This document shows positions 36,216-45,148 of a DNA stretch of 64,000 bases, piece after piece. The stretch spans positions 5,854,001 through 5,918,000 of the forward strand of contig NZ_CP070969.1 of NCBI RefSeq assembly GCF_017086365.1, given 5' to 3'. Under the pieces are notes generated by a model. That model worked only from the letters and a program-made list of their open reading frames with translations, did not search any database and had not been told where the DNA came from. This DNA comes from Paenibacillus tianjinensis (GTDB taxonomy: Bacteria > Bacillota > Bacilli > Paenibacillales > Paenibacillaceae). The translations under genes were made by a program, and so were the position numbers. How positions within the stretch are numbered: the stretch's first letter is position 1; each line of letters starts with the position of its first letter.

Positions 36216-37043
36216 TTAAGCGTGTTTCTTCACACCGGAAGCAGCTACGCCTTCTACCGCTTGAACAGCTGCAGGCGTTTTGCGCAGATAAGCCATATAA
36301 TAAGCTGCCCCTACAAAAATAGCTCCCCCGGTGAGATTGCCGAGCCAGACCGGAGCAAAGTTGCCGAAATACTGGGCCCAGGTGAAATGTCCTTCGAATA
36401 TAGCAGCAGGGATCAGGAACATGTTAGCTACAACGTGCTGGAAGCCGATAGCTACGAAGGCCATCGTCGGGAACCAGATCCCGAGAATTTTGCCGCTGAA
36501 ATTATCCGCTCCGTAGGAGAGCCAAACTGCCAGTGCTACCAGCCAGTTACAGCCAATCCCCGAGACAAAAGCCTGCAGGAAGGTTACATCAATCTTATGT
36601 TCGGCCATATCGACCAGTTTATCCAGGTACACTCCATCTGCCGTAAGACCGACCACGTGACCGAAGAAATAAGCAACGAACAATGCACCTGCCAGGTTGC
36701 TGAGCGTAATCAGCACCAGGTTCTTGATCACTTCCCAGAACGAAATCTTCTTCGCCATGAATGCCAGCGGTACCGCCATCATATTACCTGTCAGAAGTTC
36801 CCCTCCGGCAAGCAGCACCAGAATAAGCCCTACCGGGAAGACGGAAGCCCCGATAAAGTTAGCGATGGAGCCCCATTCCTTCGGAGCGCCGGCAATGACG
36901 CGAATATCCAGTAAAAATCCGAGCGCAATAAACGCTCCTCCCAGAAAACCGAGAATGAGTACAGCGGCAAGCGGGTTGTGGGCTTTCTTGATCCCGTTCT
37001 CTACCGTGACCTCGGCGATCTGCTGCGGTTTGTTATAAGCCAT
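36216..37043 (-). CDS. Formate/nitrite transporter (FNT family)
   Basis: 275 residues, six membrane helices plus two half-helices as in FocA and NirC pentamers. GELLTGNMM is the FNT signature 1 region, and the conserved central His lies in GFQHVVANMFLIP. These channels move formate, nitrite or related monovalent anions and switch to proton co-transport at low pH. The promoter carries two redox-type palindromes. It precedes the YoaE-like gene on the same strand but has its own terminator. Confidence 0.9.
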   Translation of the reverse strand: MAYNKPQQIAEVTVENGIKKAHNPLAAVLILGFLGGAFIALGFLLDIRVIAGAPKEWGSIANFIGASVFPVGLILVLLAGGELLTGNMMAVPLAFMAKKISFWEVIKNLVLITLSNLAGALFVAYFFGHVVGLTADGVYLDKLVDMAEHKIDVTFLQAFVSGIGCNWLVALAVWLSYGADNFSGKILGIWFPTMAFVAIGFQHVVANMFLIPAAIFEGHFTWAQYFGNFAPVWLGNLTGGAIFVGAAYYMAYLRKTPAAVQAVEGVAASGVKKHA

Positions 37044-37088
37044 GATTCCTATCCCCTTCTATTTACTTAAAATTTGTTCCTTTATGCC

Positions 37089-37131
37089 ATTGTAGCGTGA
37101 TCCCAATCACATTTACGTGATAAATGTCACC
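37089..37131 (-). promoter_or_regulatory. Promoter of the FNT gene with two Fnr/Rex-type palindromes
   Basis: On the minus strand, -35 CGTAAA (37117-37112), 17 bases and -10 TACAAT (37094-37089). TGTGA-N6-TCAC (37111-37097) fills the spacer. A second GTGA-N6-TCAC (37130-37117) is centred 20 bp upstream, about -41.5 from the expected start. Confidence 0.6.
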
Positions 37132-37246
37132 TCAAGAAAGACTTCGTGAAAGTTTTCACTGACATGTCAAATTTACCTTAGGAAGGAGAAGGTGCATAGG
37201 ATAAAAAACACACGGGGGCAATTTTTCAGAGTCCGTGCAGACAGCA

Positions 37247-37276
37247 CAAAAAAACCGGAGCTGCGGCTCCGGTTTT
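37247..37276 (-). terminator. Intrinsic terminator of the NADH oxidase gene
   Basis: A perfect 9-bp stem (AACCGGAGC and complement) with a 3-base loop, then seven T residues on the minus strand. Confidence 0.85.
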
Positions 37277-37286
37277 AAGCTTTTTA

Positions 37287-38651
37287 TTATACAGTTACGG
37301 GTTCTTTACGCTCGATAGTTTTCGGCAAGGCCTGAAGGCCGGCTGTATTCAGGAAGTTCCAAGGCTTGTTGTAATGCGGCTGGAAGAAGAAATCAATGAA
37401 GGCCAGCTGGTCTACGGTCATACGGTTCTGAATGCAGACCGACACGGTATTGATCGATTGGGTCAGATCCATCTTGGACATAATCTGTGCACCGAGAATC
37501 CGGCGGGTACCGCGGGCATAGACCACTTTCAACTGCACCTGTTCAAAAGTTGGCATAAATTCTGGACGGTAGTTGTCGGTAATCATTACGCTTTCTACAT
37601 CCATACCTTCAGCCTTCGCTGCATCCTCAGTCAGACCAGTGCCGGCGATGTTATCTTCATATATTTTGATTCCCGAAGTTCCCTGTGTTCCCATGTAAGG
37701 AATGGTGTTCTCCACCAGATTGCGGGCGACCAGTGTTCCCATACGGACGGCATTTGTTGCCAGCGGGATATAGGCATGCTGTCCGGTCGGGTTGTAATGG
37801 ATCGCACAGCTGTCACCGGCAGCGAAGACATCCGGCAGGCTGGTCTGCATATAGTCATTGACCATGATGGCGCCATTAGGCAGCATATCTACCTGCCCCT
37901 TCAGCAGCTCTGTATTCGGACGGAAGCCGATGCAGAGGATAACCAGATCTGTCTCATGCTCGCCTTTGCTCGTAATCACTTTGGTCACTTTACCGTTCTC
38001 ACCGGCAAATGAGCTTACCTTTTCACCGAGCGCCAGCTTAATACCGTGATCCTCAAGCGACTGCTGGATCGGAGTGGTGAATTCTTCATCCAGATATTTG
38101 CTGAGGATGCGGTCCTCGCCATCAATCAGCGTAACCTGCTTACCGTTCATCTGGAAGGCCTCTACCAGCTCAACGCCGATATATCCGGCACCAACAACCG
38201 TAATTCTGTTGACCTGTTGTGCTCTTTCAATAATGGTATTGGAATGGTTATAGTTCTTCGAGAGCAGAATGCCGTCCAGCTCCATGCCTTCCAGCTTCGG
38301 AACGATCGGCCATGAACCAGTCGTCATGATCAGCTTGTCATAGGAATCATTGAATTCCTCACCGGTCGCCAGATTGCGGGCGCGCAGCGTTTTGCCGGCT
38401 GTGTCTACCTTGATGACTTCATGGCGCATCTTAGTGGTAACACCGAGTTCAGCAAGCTTTTCCGGTGACGAATAGAACAAGCCCTGCGGATCTTTAATGA
38501 CTCCACCCACATATAGAGCAATACCGCACGACAAGAAGGAAATATTATCATTGCGTTCGTAAACCGTAATCTCGGCATCCGGGTAAAGCTGTGCGGTATT
38601 AACAATTGCGGCGGTTCCGGCATGGGTACATCCAATGACTGCTACTTTCAT
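37287..38651 (-). CDS. NADH oxidase (water-forming type) / CoA-disulfide-reductase-like flavoprotein
   Basis: 454 residues from the ATG at 38651, which has GGAGGAGG upstream (the ATG at 38681 lacks one). The FAD motif is VAVIGCTHAGTAA. The single redox Cys is C42 in SFLSCGIALYVGG, the same number as in streptococcal and lactobacillus Nox. The NADH motif is VVGAGYIGVELVE and the second FAD block is VFAAGDSC. It regenerates NAD+ by reducing oxygen through a Cys-sulfenic acid. CoA-disulfide reductase is the alternative. Redox-type operators lie in its promoter. Confidence 0.88.
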   Translation of the reverse strand: MKVAVIGCTHAGTAAIVNTAQLYPDAEITVYERNDNISFLSCGIALYVGGVIKDPQGLFYSSPEKLAELGVTTKMRHEVIKVDTAGKTLRARNLATGEEFNDSYDKLIMTTGSWPIVPKLEGMELDGILLSKNYNHSNTIIERAQQVNRITVVGAGYIGVELVEAFQMNGKQVTLIDGEDRILSKYLDEEFTTPIQQSLEDHGIKLALGEKVSSFAGENGKVTKVITSKGEHETDLVILCIGFRPNTELLKGQVDMLPNGAIMVNDYMQTSLPDVFAAGDSCAIHYNPTGQHAYIPLATNAVRMGTLVARNLVENTIPYMGTQGTSGIKIYEDNIAGTGLTEDAAKAEGMDVESVMITDNYRPEFMPTFEQVQLKVVYARGTRRILGAQIMSKMDLTQSINTVSVCIQNRMTVDQLAFIDFFFQPHYNKPWNFLNTAGLQALPKTIERKEPVTV

Positions 38652-38698
38652 GATTTCTTCCTCCTCCAAATTGACAAGCATATTTATTTGTTTTTATT

Positions 38699-38776
38699 TG
38701 TGATTAATTTCACTTTATATACTGATTATATTGTGATTTTTCTCACATTACAAGTATAATTGTGATTTTTCTCACA
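38699..38776 (-). promoter_or_regulatory. Promoter of the NADH oxidase gene with three TGTGA-N6-TCAC palindromes
   Basis: On the minus strand, -35 TTGTAA (38753-38748), 17 bases and -10 TATAAT (38730-38725). Palindromes lie at 38699-38714, 38732-38747 (exactly filling the spacer) and 38761-38776. The latter two are identical (TGTGATTTTTCTCACA). This is the Fnr/CRP consensus of Bacillus and also resembles the Rex consensus TTGTGA-N6-TCACAA. Nothing further was seen in 38777-38920. Confidence 0.72.
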
Positions 38777-38920
38777 TTGTTCACAAATGGGTTCGTCTGA
38801 TGCCGCGTTAGCTGCAGCCTGTGCCCTGCTCCGATTGCCTTAGTTTCTCCGAACGGATGCAGTTTATGTCCTTCGGCAGCAGGGAGCAGGAGGAAGCGGA
38901 GGAGAATTCAGCTGTGAATA

Positions 38921-38953
38921 AAAACAGTGCCAGGCGGATTCCGCTTGGCACTG
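38921..38953 (-). terminator. Intrinsic terminator of fhs
   Basis: CAGTGCCA-GCGGA pairs with TCCGC-TGGCACTG (one mismatch) and runs into TTTTTATT on the minus strand. Confidence 0.82.
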
Positions 38954-38990
38954 GGAGTTTATAGGATATGCACTCTATAATAAGGCTATT

Positions 38991-40625
38991 CTATTCCAGA
39001 CCGTGAAGTACACCGTCTTCGTCCACCCGAAGCCCTTCAGCCGCCGGCTTGGCCGGAAGTCCCGGCATGGTGACGATATTGCCTGTTATCACAACAGCAA
39101 AGCCGGCGCCAAGCGACAATGTAATATCCCGGATGCCCATTGTGAAGCCCTCAGGGGCGCCCAGCAGTCTCGGTTGGTCAGAGAAGGAATACGGGGTTTT
39201 GGCCATGCATACCTGAAGCTGCTGCAGGCCAAGCTTCTCGATGACGGCCAGGCTGCGTTTCGCCGCCGGTGAGAAGGCTACCCCGGAACCGTGATAAATT
39301 TCAGTGACGATTTTGTTGATTTTGGACGGAATGTCCAGATAATCCTCATACAGTGGAGCGAACTTCAGAGCCTGATCGCGGCCGAGCAGCTTTTTCAGTT
39401 CGGTTGCCAGCTCCTCCCCGCCCGCACTGCCCTCGGCCCATACCTTAGAAACAGCAGCAGGTACGCCCAAGCGGCGGCAAGCCTCCAGCACATCGCCTAC
39501 CTCATCCGGCGAATCGCCTTCAAAATGATTTAGCGCCACCAGTACCGGCACACCGAATTTACCGAGATTCTCAATATGGCGCTCCATGTTCGCAAGTCCC
39601 GAGAGCAGCGCGGCCCGGTTGCCGGCATACAGCTCTTCCTTGCGCACACCGCCGTTATACTTCAGTGATTTCACCGTAACAACCAGCACGGCTGCCGAAG
39701 GGGCAAGGCCCGCCTGGCGGCATTTGATATCCATGAATTTCTCTGCACCGAGATCGGCTCCAAAGCCGGCTTCCGTCACGACCACCTCGCCAAGCTTGAG
39801 CGCATAGCGGGTACCAATGACACTGCTGCAGCCGTGGGCGATGTTGGCGAAAGGACCGCCGTGGACAATCACCGGTGTTCCTTCCAGCGTCTGCACCAGA
39901 TTAGGCTTCACCGCTTCTTTCAGCAGCGCAGTCATGGCCTCTACCGCACCGATATCCTTGGCCGTCACCGGCTGGCCCTGCATGTCATAGCCGACCAGCA
40001 TCCGGCTCAGCCGCTGCTTCAGATCGGCAAGGTCGCTGCACAAACAGAGCACGGCCATGATCTCAGAAGCCGTTGTAATCTGGAATCCGCTCTCGCGTAC
40101 CGTTCCATTGCCGTCTCCGAGCCCGGTCACAATGCTGCGCAGGCTCCGGTCATTCATGTCCAGGACACGCTTCCAGACGATACGCTGTGGATCAAGACCT
40201 AGAAGGTTGCCCTGGAAAATATGGTTATCAATCATTGCCGACAGCAGATTATGCGCAGATGTAACCGCATGGATATCTCCTGTAAAGTGAAGGTTGATCT
40301 CATCCGCCGGAACAATCTGCGCCTTGCCGCCGCCGGTAGCTCCACCCTTCATCCCCAGGCAAGGACCGAGCGAAGGCTCGCGAAGTGCGGCTACCGTCTT
40401 AACTCCTGCCGCATTCATCGCCTGGGCCAGTCCGATGGTTGTTAACGTCTTGCCTTCCCCTGCGGGGGTAGGATTAACTGCGGTAACCAGTACCAGCTTG
40501 CCATCCGGCTTATGCTTCAGTTCCTCCCATAAGGAGGGGGCGAGCTTGCTTTTATATTTACCGTAAAGCTCCAAATGCTCCTCATTGATCCCTGCTGCCG
40601 ATGCCACCTCTGTAATTAACCTCAT
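38991..40625 (-). CDS. fhs: Formate-tetrahydrofolate ligase
   Basis: 544 residues, close to the family norm of about 555. The P-loop is NPTPAGEGKTLTTIGL, and LKGGATGGG-like and NIAHGCSS blocks follow, with AGFGADLGAEKF. It makes 10-formyl-tetrahydrofolate from formate, ATP and THF, feeding one-carbon metabolism. The gene is monocistronic with a strong terminator. It lies near the formate channel and the formate-dehydrogenase-like gene, which may reflect a shared formate theme, although no common operon is seen. Confidence 0.96.
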   Translation of the reverse strand: MRLITEVASAAGINEEHLELYGKYKSKLAPSLWEELKHKPDGKLVLVTAVNPTPAGEGKTLTTIGLAQAMNAAGVKTVAALREPSLGPCLGMKGGATGGGKAQIVPADEINLHFTGDIHAVTSAHNLLSAMIDNHIFQGNLLGLDPQRIVWKRVLDMNDRSLRSIVTGLGDGNGTVRESGFQITTASEIMAVLCLCSDLADLKQRLSRMLVGYDMQGQPVTAKDIGAVEAMTALLKEAVKPNLVQTLEGTPVIVHGGPFANIAHGCSSVIGTRYALKLGEVVVTEAGFGADLGAEKFMDIKCRQAGLAPSAAVLVVTVKSLKYNGGVRKEELYAGNRAALLSGLANMERHIENLGKFGVPVLVALNHFEGDSPDEVGDVLEACRRLGVPAAVSKVWAEGSAGGEELATELKKLLGRDQALKFAPLYEDYLDIPSKINKIVTEIYHGSGVAFSPAAKRSLAVIEKLGLQQLQVCMAKTPYSFSDQPRLLGAPEGFTMGIRDITLSLGAGFAVVITGNIVTMPGLPAKPAAEGLRVDEDGVLHGLE

Positions 40626-40793
40626 AACTTTTTAAAAACCCTCCTGCCGTTATTATCCTGTTCAGCTTCCCTGTTTATACCCAAATGTCATCGTGAGCGG
40701 TAATGTTCCTCTTTCAAAGAATACAGTGTCCCTGAAAAGCGTCAAGGACTATTTTCACTGTGCATCCTTAGTGCAGCTTTCATATCTCCAAAC

Positions 40794-40839
40794 AAAAAGA
40801 AACGGCATAGCCGTCCTTATATGGACAGTATCCGTTTCT
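40794..40839 (-). terminator. Intrinsic terminator of the glutathione peroxidase gene
   Basis: GAAACGG pairs with CCGTTTC and an inner GTCC pairs with GGAC; TTTTTG follows on the minus strand. Confidence 0.75.
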
Positions 40840-40866
40840 TCGGGAATGAACAGGATAAGCAGCAGG

Positions 40867-41343
40867 CTACAGCAAAGACTCAATAAGCCCCTTCATGGTT
40901 TCAGGCGATTCCTTCGGTTCCACCCGTGCTGTCACATTTCCGCTGCGGTCTACAAGAAACTTGGTGAAATTCCACTGGATGTCACTGCTCTCACCCTCAC
41001 CCGGCTGCTGCCCCTTCAAATATTGAAATAGCGGGCTGGCTTCCGGTCCGTTTACATCAATTTTGGCGAAGATAGGGAATTTAACACCATAGTTGATCTG
41101 GCAGAATTCTTCGGCTTCCTCGCTCGTACCCGGCTCCTGGCCGGCGAATTGATTACAGGGAAAGCCCAGAACCACAAGTCCTTGATCGCCATACTGTTCG
41201 TAAAGCTTCTGAAGATCGCCATACTGCGGAGTAAGTCCGCATTTGCTGGCAGTGTTGGCTATCAGCAACACCTTGCCTTCATAATCCTTAAGCGGCACTT
41301 CCTTACCCGAAGGGGTCACTCCGGCAAAACTGTAGATCGACAT
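40867..41343 (-). CDS. Glutathione/thioredoxin peroxidase, BsaA-type
   Basis: 158 residues. The catalytic Cys is C35 in NTASKCGLT (Cys, not selenocysteine). The Gln and Trp of the active site are in FPCNQFAGQEPG and QWNFTKFLVD. Bacterial GPx proteins like this usually reduce peroxides with thioredoxin rather than glutathione. The gene has its own terminator and an AAAGGA site. It protects against hydroperoxides in the cytoplasm. Confidence 0.92.
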   Translation of the reverse strand: MSIYSFAGVTPSGKEVPLKDYEGKVLLIANTASKCGLTPQYGDLQKLYEQYGDQGLVVLGFPCNQFAGQEPGTSEEAEEFCQINYGVKFPIFAKIDVNGPEASPLFQYLKGQQPGEGESSDIQWNFTKFLVDRSGNVTARVEPKESPETMKGLIESLL

Positions 41344-41426
41344 TCGCTCTTCATCCTTTCCATGGCCTCATGTGTCCACCCTATCATACCGTAAGCAGGC
41401 ACATGAATACAAAATCAGGCCATGCT

Positions 41427-41765
41427 TCACTGCTGCGCCAGCTTCACCAGCATATGCGCCAGCCGGTGTCTTTCTTCTTTGCTGCCGACCTTCCACAGCT
41501 CCAGCAGGAGCTTCTCTTCACTATTGCGCGGCTCTTCATGTGCGGCCAGATAATCAGCGATTTTTTCTGCTGCCACAGCGAGCTGTTCTTCGCCCAGGCC
41601 GATTTTTTGCGCCAATTGAATGCGCTTACTCAAATAAGCTTTAAAATCCTCAAAGTTATTCAAGATCCGCTCTTTCTGTTCCGGTTCAATCCGCTCCAAG
41701 GCATCATCCACCCGGTTAATGCTGAGATTTCCATCCTTGCTGACCACATGATTATGTTCGGACAT
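41427..41765 (-). CDS. DUF3243 family protein
   Basis: 112 residues, acidic and helical. It contains NFEDFKAYLSKRIQLAQKIGLGEEQL, the recognisable core of DUF3243 (YmfJ of B. subtilis), followed by AEKIADYLAAHEEPRNSEEKLLLELW. The family has no established function. The ATG has a GGAGG site 8 bases upstream. It sits 83 bases upstream of the peroxidase gene on the same strand, so co-transcription is possible. Confidence 0.82.
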   Translation of the reverse strand: MSEHNHVVSKDGNLSINRVDDALERIEPEQKERILNNFEDFKAYLSKRIQLAQKIGLGEEQLAVAAEKIADYLAAHEEPRNSEEKLLLELWKVGSKEERHRLAHMLVKLAQQ

Positions 41766-41874
41766 CTTGATCGCCTCCGTCTCTCAAGAATAGGGTTTCC
41801 CACTACTTAACCAGCCGTATCCGGGGTGAACCACCGGCGGACTCCCGTTCACCCGCTCCCCCCGCCAACCTTAT

Positions 41875-41911
41875 AAAAAAAACAGGCGGCCCGTAAACCG
41901 GAACCGCCTGC
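41875..41911 (-). terminator. Intrinsic terminator of the carboxypeptidase gene
   Basis: GCAGGCGG pairs with CCGCCTG with an inner loop of about 14 bases, followed by eight T residues on the minus strand. Confidence 0.82.
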
Positions 41912-41915
41912 TTTA

Positions 41916-42881
41916 TTATTTCGACACCGGAACGGCATCGTAGTATTCTTCCAGGGTGATGCCTTTTGCAGCGATCTCTTCAGCAATATCCTGACCTACA
42001 TAACGGATGTGCCAAGGCTCGTACATATAACCGGTAATTCCCTGCTTGCCTTCAGGATAGCGGATAATAAAACCGTATTCGGCAGCGTGGGCGGCCAGCC
42101 AGTCGGCTTCCTTCGTTCCCCCGAAGCAGCTCTCAGCGGCGCATTTACCGTCACTGCCCGATACGTCAATCGCCAGACCTGTCTGATGCTCACTGTGACC
42201 GGGCACTGCACTGTACGTGCGGGCCTTCTCTTCGCCGTCTCTGGCTACATAATTGTTAAACAGCCTGGTCTGCGTCTTCTCGGAACGGTAGGCAGACACA
42301 CCCGCCAAATTGACACCGTCCTTCTTCGCGCCTGCGAACATCCGCTCCAGTGCCCCGGCTGCAGTCTTGCGCATCATCCGCTTCTCGATCTTTTCCGAGA
42401 AAATAAACGGCACATCCGGATACACCAGATCGGCAGGCTTGTACCCGTCCGGCAGCTGATACTGTTTGTTGACCATAACAGTCATACTGTCCGGTTCTGC
42501 GGCAGTCTGCTCCGCTGCAGGGTCGCCTGTACTGCTGCTGCCCGCGTCAGTGGGCTTAGCCGTTGCAGGCTTAGCGGTTGGGGCCGGCGAAGGCTCTGCG
42601 CTAGCCTGATTGCCGGAATTGTCCGGCTTGTCCGCAGGTGCAGTGGTAGGCTCGCTCCCTGTGGCCGCATCCGATGCCTCCGGAGCATCCGAGGCTACTG
42701 CCGAAGGGAGGGGCGAGGGCTCGGGCGACGAGTCTGGCGGAGCCTGAAGATCATTTCCCGCACCTGCGGACGCACCTTCTTCTATGGAAGCCGATGGAGA
42801 AGGGGAGGTGTATTTACCGATCCCCCAGCCCACGGCAATCACGGCGATAAACAAGATAACAATTTTGACAGTCCTAGACAT
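41916..42881 (-). CDS. Membrane-anchored D-alanyl-D-alanine carboxypeptidase, VanY/M15B family
   Basis: 321 residues: an N-terminal membrane helix (about residues 5-22), a long Pro/Ser/Ala/Thr linker to about residue 130, then an M15B peptidase domain. Zinc and catalytic residues are visible in SEHQTGLAIDVSG (HxxxxxxD) and YEPWHIRYVG (ExxWH); SAYRSEKTQ is also conserved. It trims the terminal D-Ala of peptidoglycan stem peptides outside the membrane. No vancomycin-resistance genes are near, so a housekeeping wall role is likely. Confidence 0.9.
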   Translation of the reverse strand: MSRTVKIVILFIAVIAVGWGIGKYTSPSPSASIEEGASAGAGNDLQAPPDSSPEPSPLPSAVASDAPEASDAATGSEPTTAPADKPDNSGNQASAEPSPAPTAKPATAKPTDAGSSSTGDPAAEQTAAEPDSMTVMVNKQYQLPDGYKPADLVYPDVPFIFSEKIEKRMMRKTAAGALERMFAGAKKDGVNLAGVSAYRSEKTQTRLFNNYVARDGEEKARTYSAVPGHSEHQTGLAIDVSGSDGKCAAESCFGGTKEADWLAAHAAEYGFIIRYPEGKQGITGYMYEPWHIRYVGQDIAEEIAAKGITLEEYYDAVPVSK

Positions 42882-43012
42882 ATGCTGCTGCTTCCTCTCA
42901 AGTAAGTTATAAATGCTTCATGCTGTACATGTACATTATAGACAAGCTTTGCGTCCAAAATGTTTCAAATTTTTAAATAACTTAAATATCTCTCCGGCGC
43001 CTGCTGCAGACG

Positions 43013-43066
43013 AAAAAAAATGTTACCACAGAACGTCAGCAGCAAGCTGACCGCCCTATGGTAACA
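43013..43066 (-). terminator. Intrinsic terminator of the DEAD-box helicase gene
   Basis: TGTTACCA pairs with TGGTAACA, inner GTCAGC with GCTGAC, followed by eight T residues on the minus strand. Confidence 0.82.
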
Positions 43067-43091
43067 AGTTTTAAGGATGACATCCGGCGCC

Positions 43092-44975
43092 CTATCTGGA
43101 TGAGCCGCGCCCACCGCGTGAGCCGCCGGAGTTCTTGCCGCGGCCGCCGCCACGGGACTGGCTGCCGCTTCCGCCGCTGCGTCCGCCCGAGCCGAAGCCG
43201 CCTTTGCCGCCCTTGGAGCCGCCGCGTGAACCGCCGCCCTTAGAAGCCGGTGCGGACGTGCTCCAGGCACCTGCCTCATTGCTGCGGGCCACATTGGCTC
43301 TATGCTTAGGGCTGGCCTGAGCCCCGCCCGGGTTGTAGCCGCTGCCGGAGCCTGCCCCTTTGGAGGCGCCGTAGCTGAAGCCGCCGGCTTCCGCGCCGCG
43401 TGTTACATTGGCGCTGTAGCCGCTGCTCGGGCCGCCACCAGAACCGGCGGCCCCTCTGCCGCCGCGCTGGCCGGCGGCTTTCGTTCCGGCTGCAGAGCCT
43501 GCAGCCGCGCTGTTACTGCGGGGGTCGAAGCTGCCGTAGCCGCCGCCCGGTCTTGGCTTCGCCGCGCCTCTGCCGGCGGATTCCCCGCCTCTAGGCGCAG
43601 CTGCGCCATAAGCGCTGCGCTTGGCCCCGGCCGCTTCCTTGCGGCCGCGGTTCTCGGCAGGCGCGTCCCAGCTGCCTGCTTCTTTGCCGCGTGCGCGTTC
43701 GCCAAGGCGTGCACCGGCTTCCGCACGCGGCGCACCGCCGCTGCGTCCCTGGCCGCGCCCGCCGCGGCCGGCACGCGCCGGTTCCGGCGCGCCGCTCCGG
43801 CGGCCGCCCCGCGGGGAGCCGCCGCCCTGCACAGCGGTGAATTCGCCTACGCCGAATTCATCCTTCTCGTAGCGGCGGCGGTCCAGCCGCTGGGAAATCC
43901 CGTGCTCGATCAGGTCGAGCAGGTTGTATTCACGCGGCGAGGCGAGGGTGATCGCCAGGCCTTTGCCGCCCGCCCGGCCGGTCCGGCCGATCCGGTGGAT
44001 ATAGCTGTCCGCATCCAGCGGCAGGTCATAGTTGAAGACATGAGTAATCCCTTCAACGTCAAGGCCCCGGGCGGCAACGTCCGTTGCAACCAGAAGCTGC
44101 AGCTTGGCATCGCGGAACCGCTTCATGACCGCTTCACGCTTGCCCTGGGACAGATCACCGTGCAGCTCGTCACAGTCGTAGCCTGCTGCCTGCAGCGCTT
44201 CGTTCAGCTTCGACACCCGGCGCTTGGTCCGGCAGAAAATAATCGCGAGGTATGGACGGTCCCGCTCAATCAGTGCCTGCAGCGCTTCTTCCTTATTGCG
44301 GTCTGAGCATTCAACGACCTGCTGGCGGATATTGTCCAGCGGGATCGGCGAGCCGCTCTTAATGATGATATCAAGCGGCTCCTTCATATAATTCGCAGCC
44401 AGACGTTTGATCGGATCCGGCATCGTCGCAGAGAACAGCATCGTCTGACGGCGGTAAGGCACAGCCGTGATAATCGTCTCCACATCCTCCAGGAAGCCCA
44501 TATGCAGCATCTGGTCTGCTTCATCGAGGACGAGCATCTTCACTCCGTTCAGATCCAGCGTCTCGCGGCGCAGATGGTCAAGCACTCTTCCCGGCGTACC
44601 GATAATCAGATGTCTGCCGCCCTCCAGCTTGCGCAGCTGCTTCTCCACATCCTGCCCGCCGTATACAGCCAGAATCTTCACACCCGTATGACGCGCCAGC
44701 TTGCGCGCCTCTTCGGTAATCTGCAGTGCCAGCTCGCGTGTCGGCGCCAGAATCAGCGCCTGCGGATAAGCCGCCTCTACGCGGATCTTGTCCATAATCG
44801 GCAGCAGGAAGGCCAGTGTCTTCCCCGTACCTGTCTTTGCTCTGGCAATGACATCCAGACCCTGCACCAGCGGCGGAATGGATTCTTCCTGGACCGGCGT
44901 CGGCTTGACGATGCCTTGTCCTTTTAGCAGATCAGTCAATACTTCAGAAACTCCTAATCCCTTAAAACCTGACAA
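43092..44975 (-). CDS. DEAD-box ATP-dependent RNA helicase with long RGG-rich tail
   Basis: 627 residues from a TTG at 44975 behind GAGGTGG; a GTG at 44984 is the other option but has no ribosome site. All helicase motifs are present: AKTGTGKT, PTRELA, DEAD in LVLDEADQML, SATMP, RGLDV and HRIGRTGRAG. From about residue 400 to the end the protein is a low-complexity Gly/Arg/Ser/Ala tail with repeated RGG-like units, probably disordered and RNA-binding. It is a CshA/DeaD-like factor for RNA unwinding at low temperature or in ribosome assembly. A leader peptide and a hairpin upstream suggest attenuation. Confidence 0.9.
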   Translation of the reverse strand: MSGFKGLGVSEVLTDLLKGQGIVKPTPVQEESIPPLVQGLDVIARAKTGTGKTLAFLLPIMDKIRVEAAYPQALILAPTRELALQITEEARKLARHTGVKILAVYGGQDVEKQLRKLEGGRHLIIGTPGRVLDHLRRETLDLNGVKMLVLDEADQMLHMGFLEDVETIITAVPYRRQTMLFSATMPDPIKRLAANYMKEPLDIIIKSGSPIPLDNIRQQVVECSDRNKEEALQALIERDRPYLAIIFCRTKRRVSKLNEALQAAGYDCDELHGDLSQGKREAVMKRFRDAKLQLLVATDVAARGLDVEGITHVFNYDLPLDADSYIHRIGRTGRAGGKGLAITLASPREYNLLDLIEHGISQRLDRRRYEKDEFGVGEFTAVQGGGSPRGGRRSGAPEPARAGRGGRGQGRSGGAPRAEAGARLGERARGKEAGSWDAPAENRGRKEAAGAKRSAYGAAAPRGGESAGRGAAKPRPGGGYGSFDPRSNSAAAGSAAGTKAAGQRGGRGAAGSGGGPSSGYSANVTRGAEAGGFSYGASKGAGSGSGYNPGGAQASPKHRANVARSNEAGAWSTSAPASKGGGSRGGSKGGKGGFGSGGRSGGSGSQSRGGGRGKNSGGSRGGRGSSR

Positions 44976-45070
44976 TTGCTCCACCTCACTAAATTCTTGG
45001 ATATATTCGGATTACATAACTTATAGGCATCCATGTTCGGAGTAATGTACGTTCATATTCCCTCATTAAG

Positions 45071-45124
45071 GGGCAAACAAAAGCGGAAGAACCCGTCTAC
45101 CCAGGTCCTTCCGTCCCATTTGCC
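45071..45124 (-). promoter_or_regulatory. Terminator-like hairpin in the helicase leader (candidate attenuator)
   Basis: On the minus strand CGGAAG (45113-45108) pairs with CTTCCG (45089-45084) with inner ACC/GGT, followed by CTTTTGTTTG. An outer GGCAAA/TTTGCC pairing extends it. It lies between the 14-codon ORF and the helicase start. The rest of 44985-45354 shows nothing else that I can support. Confidence 0.55.
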
Positions 45125-45148
45125 GCCTCTTGCCCTGCAGGTGCGCGG

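Noticed and set aside
43302..44306. Ala/Arg-rich ORF opposite the helicase
   Set aside because: High GC low-complexity DNA opens several frames; only the helicase frame has conserved motifs.
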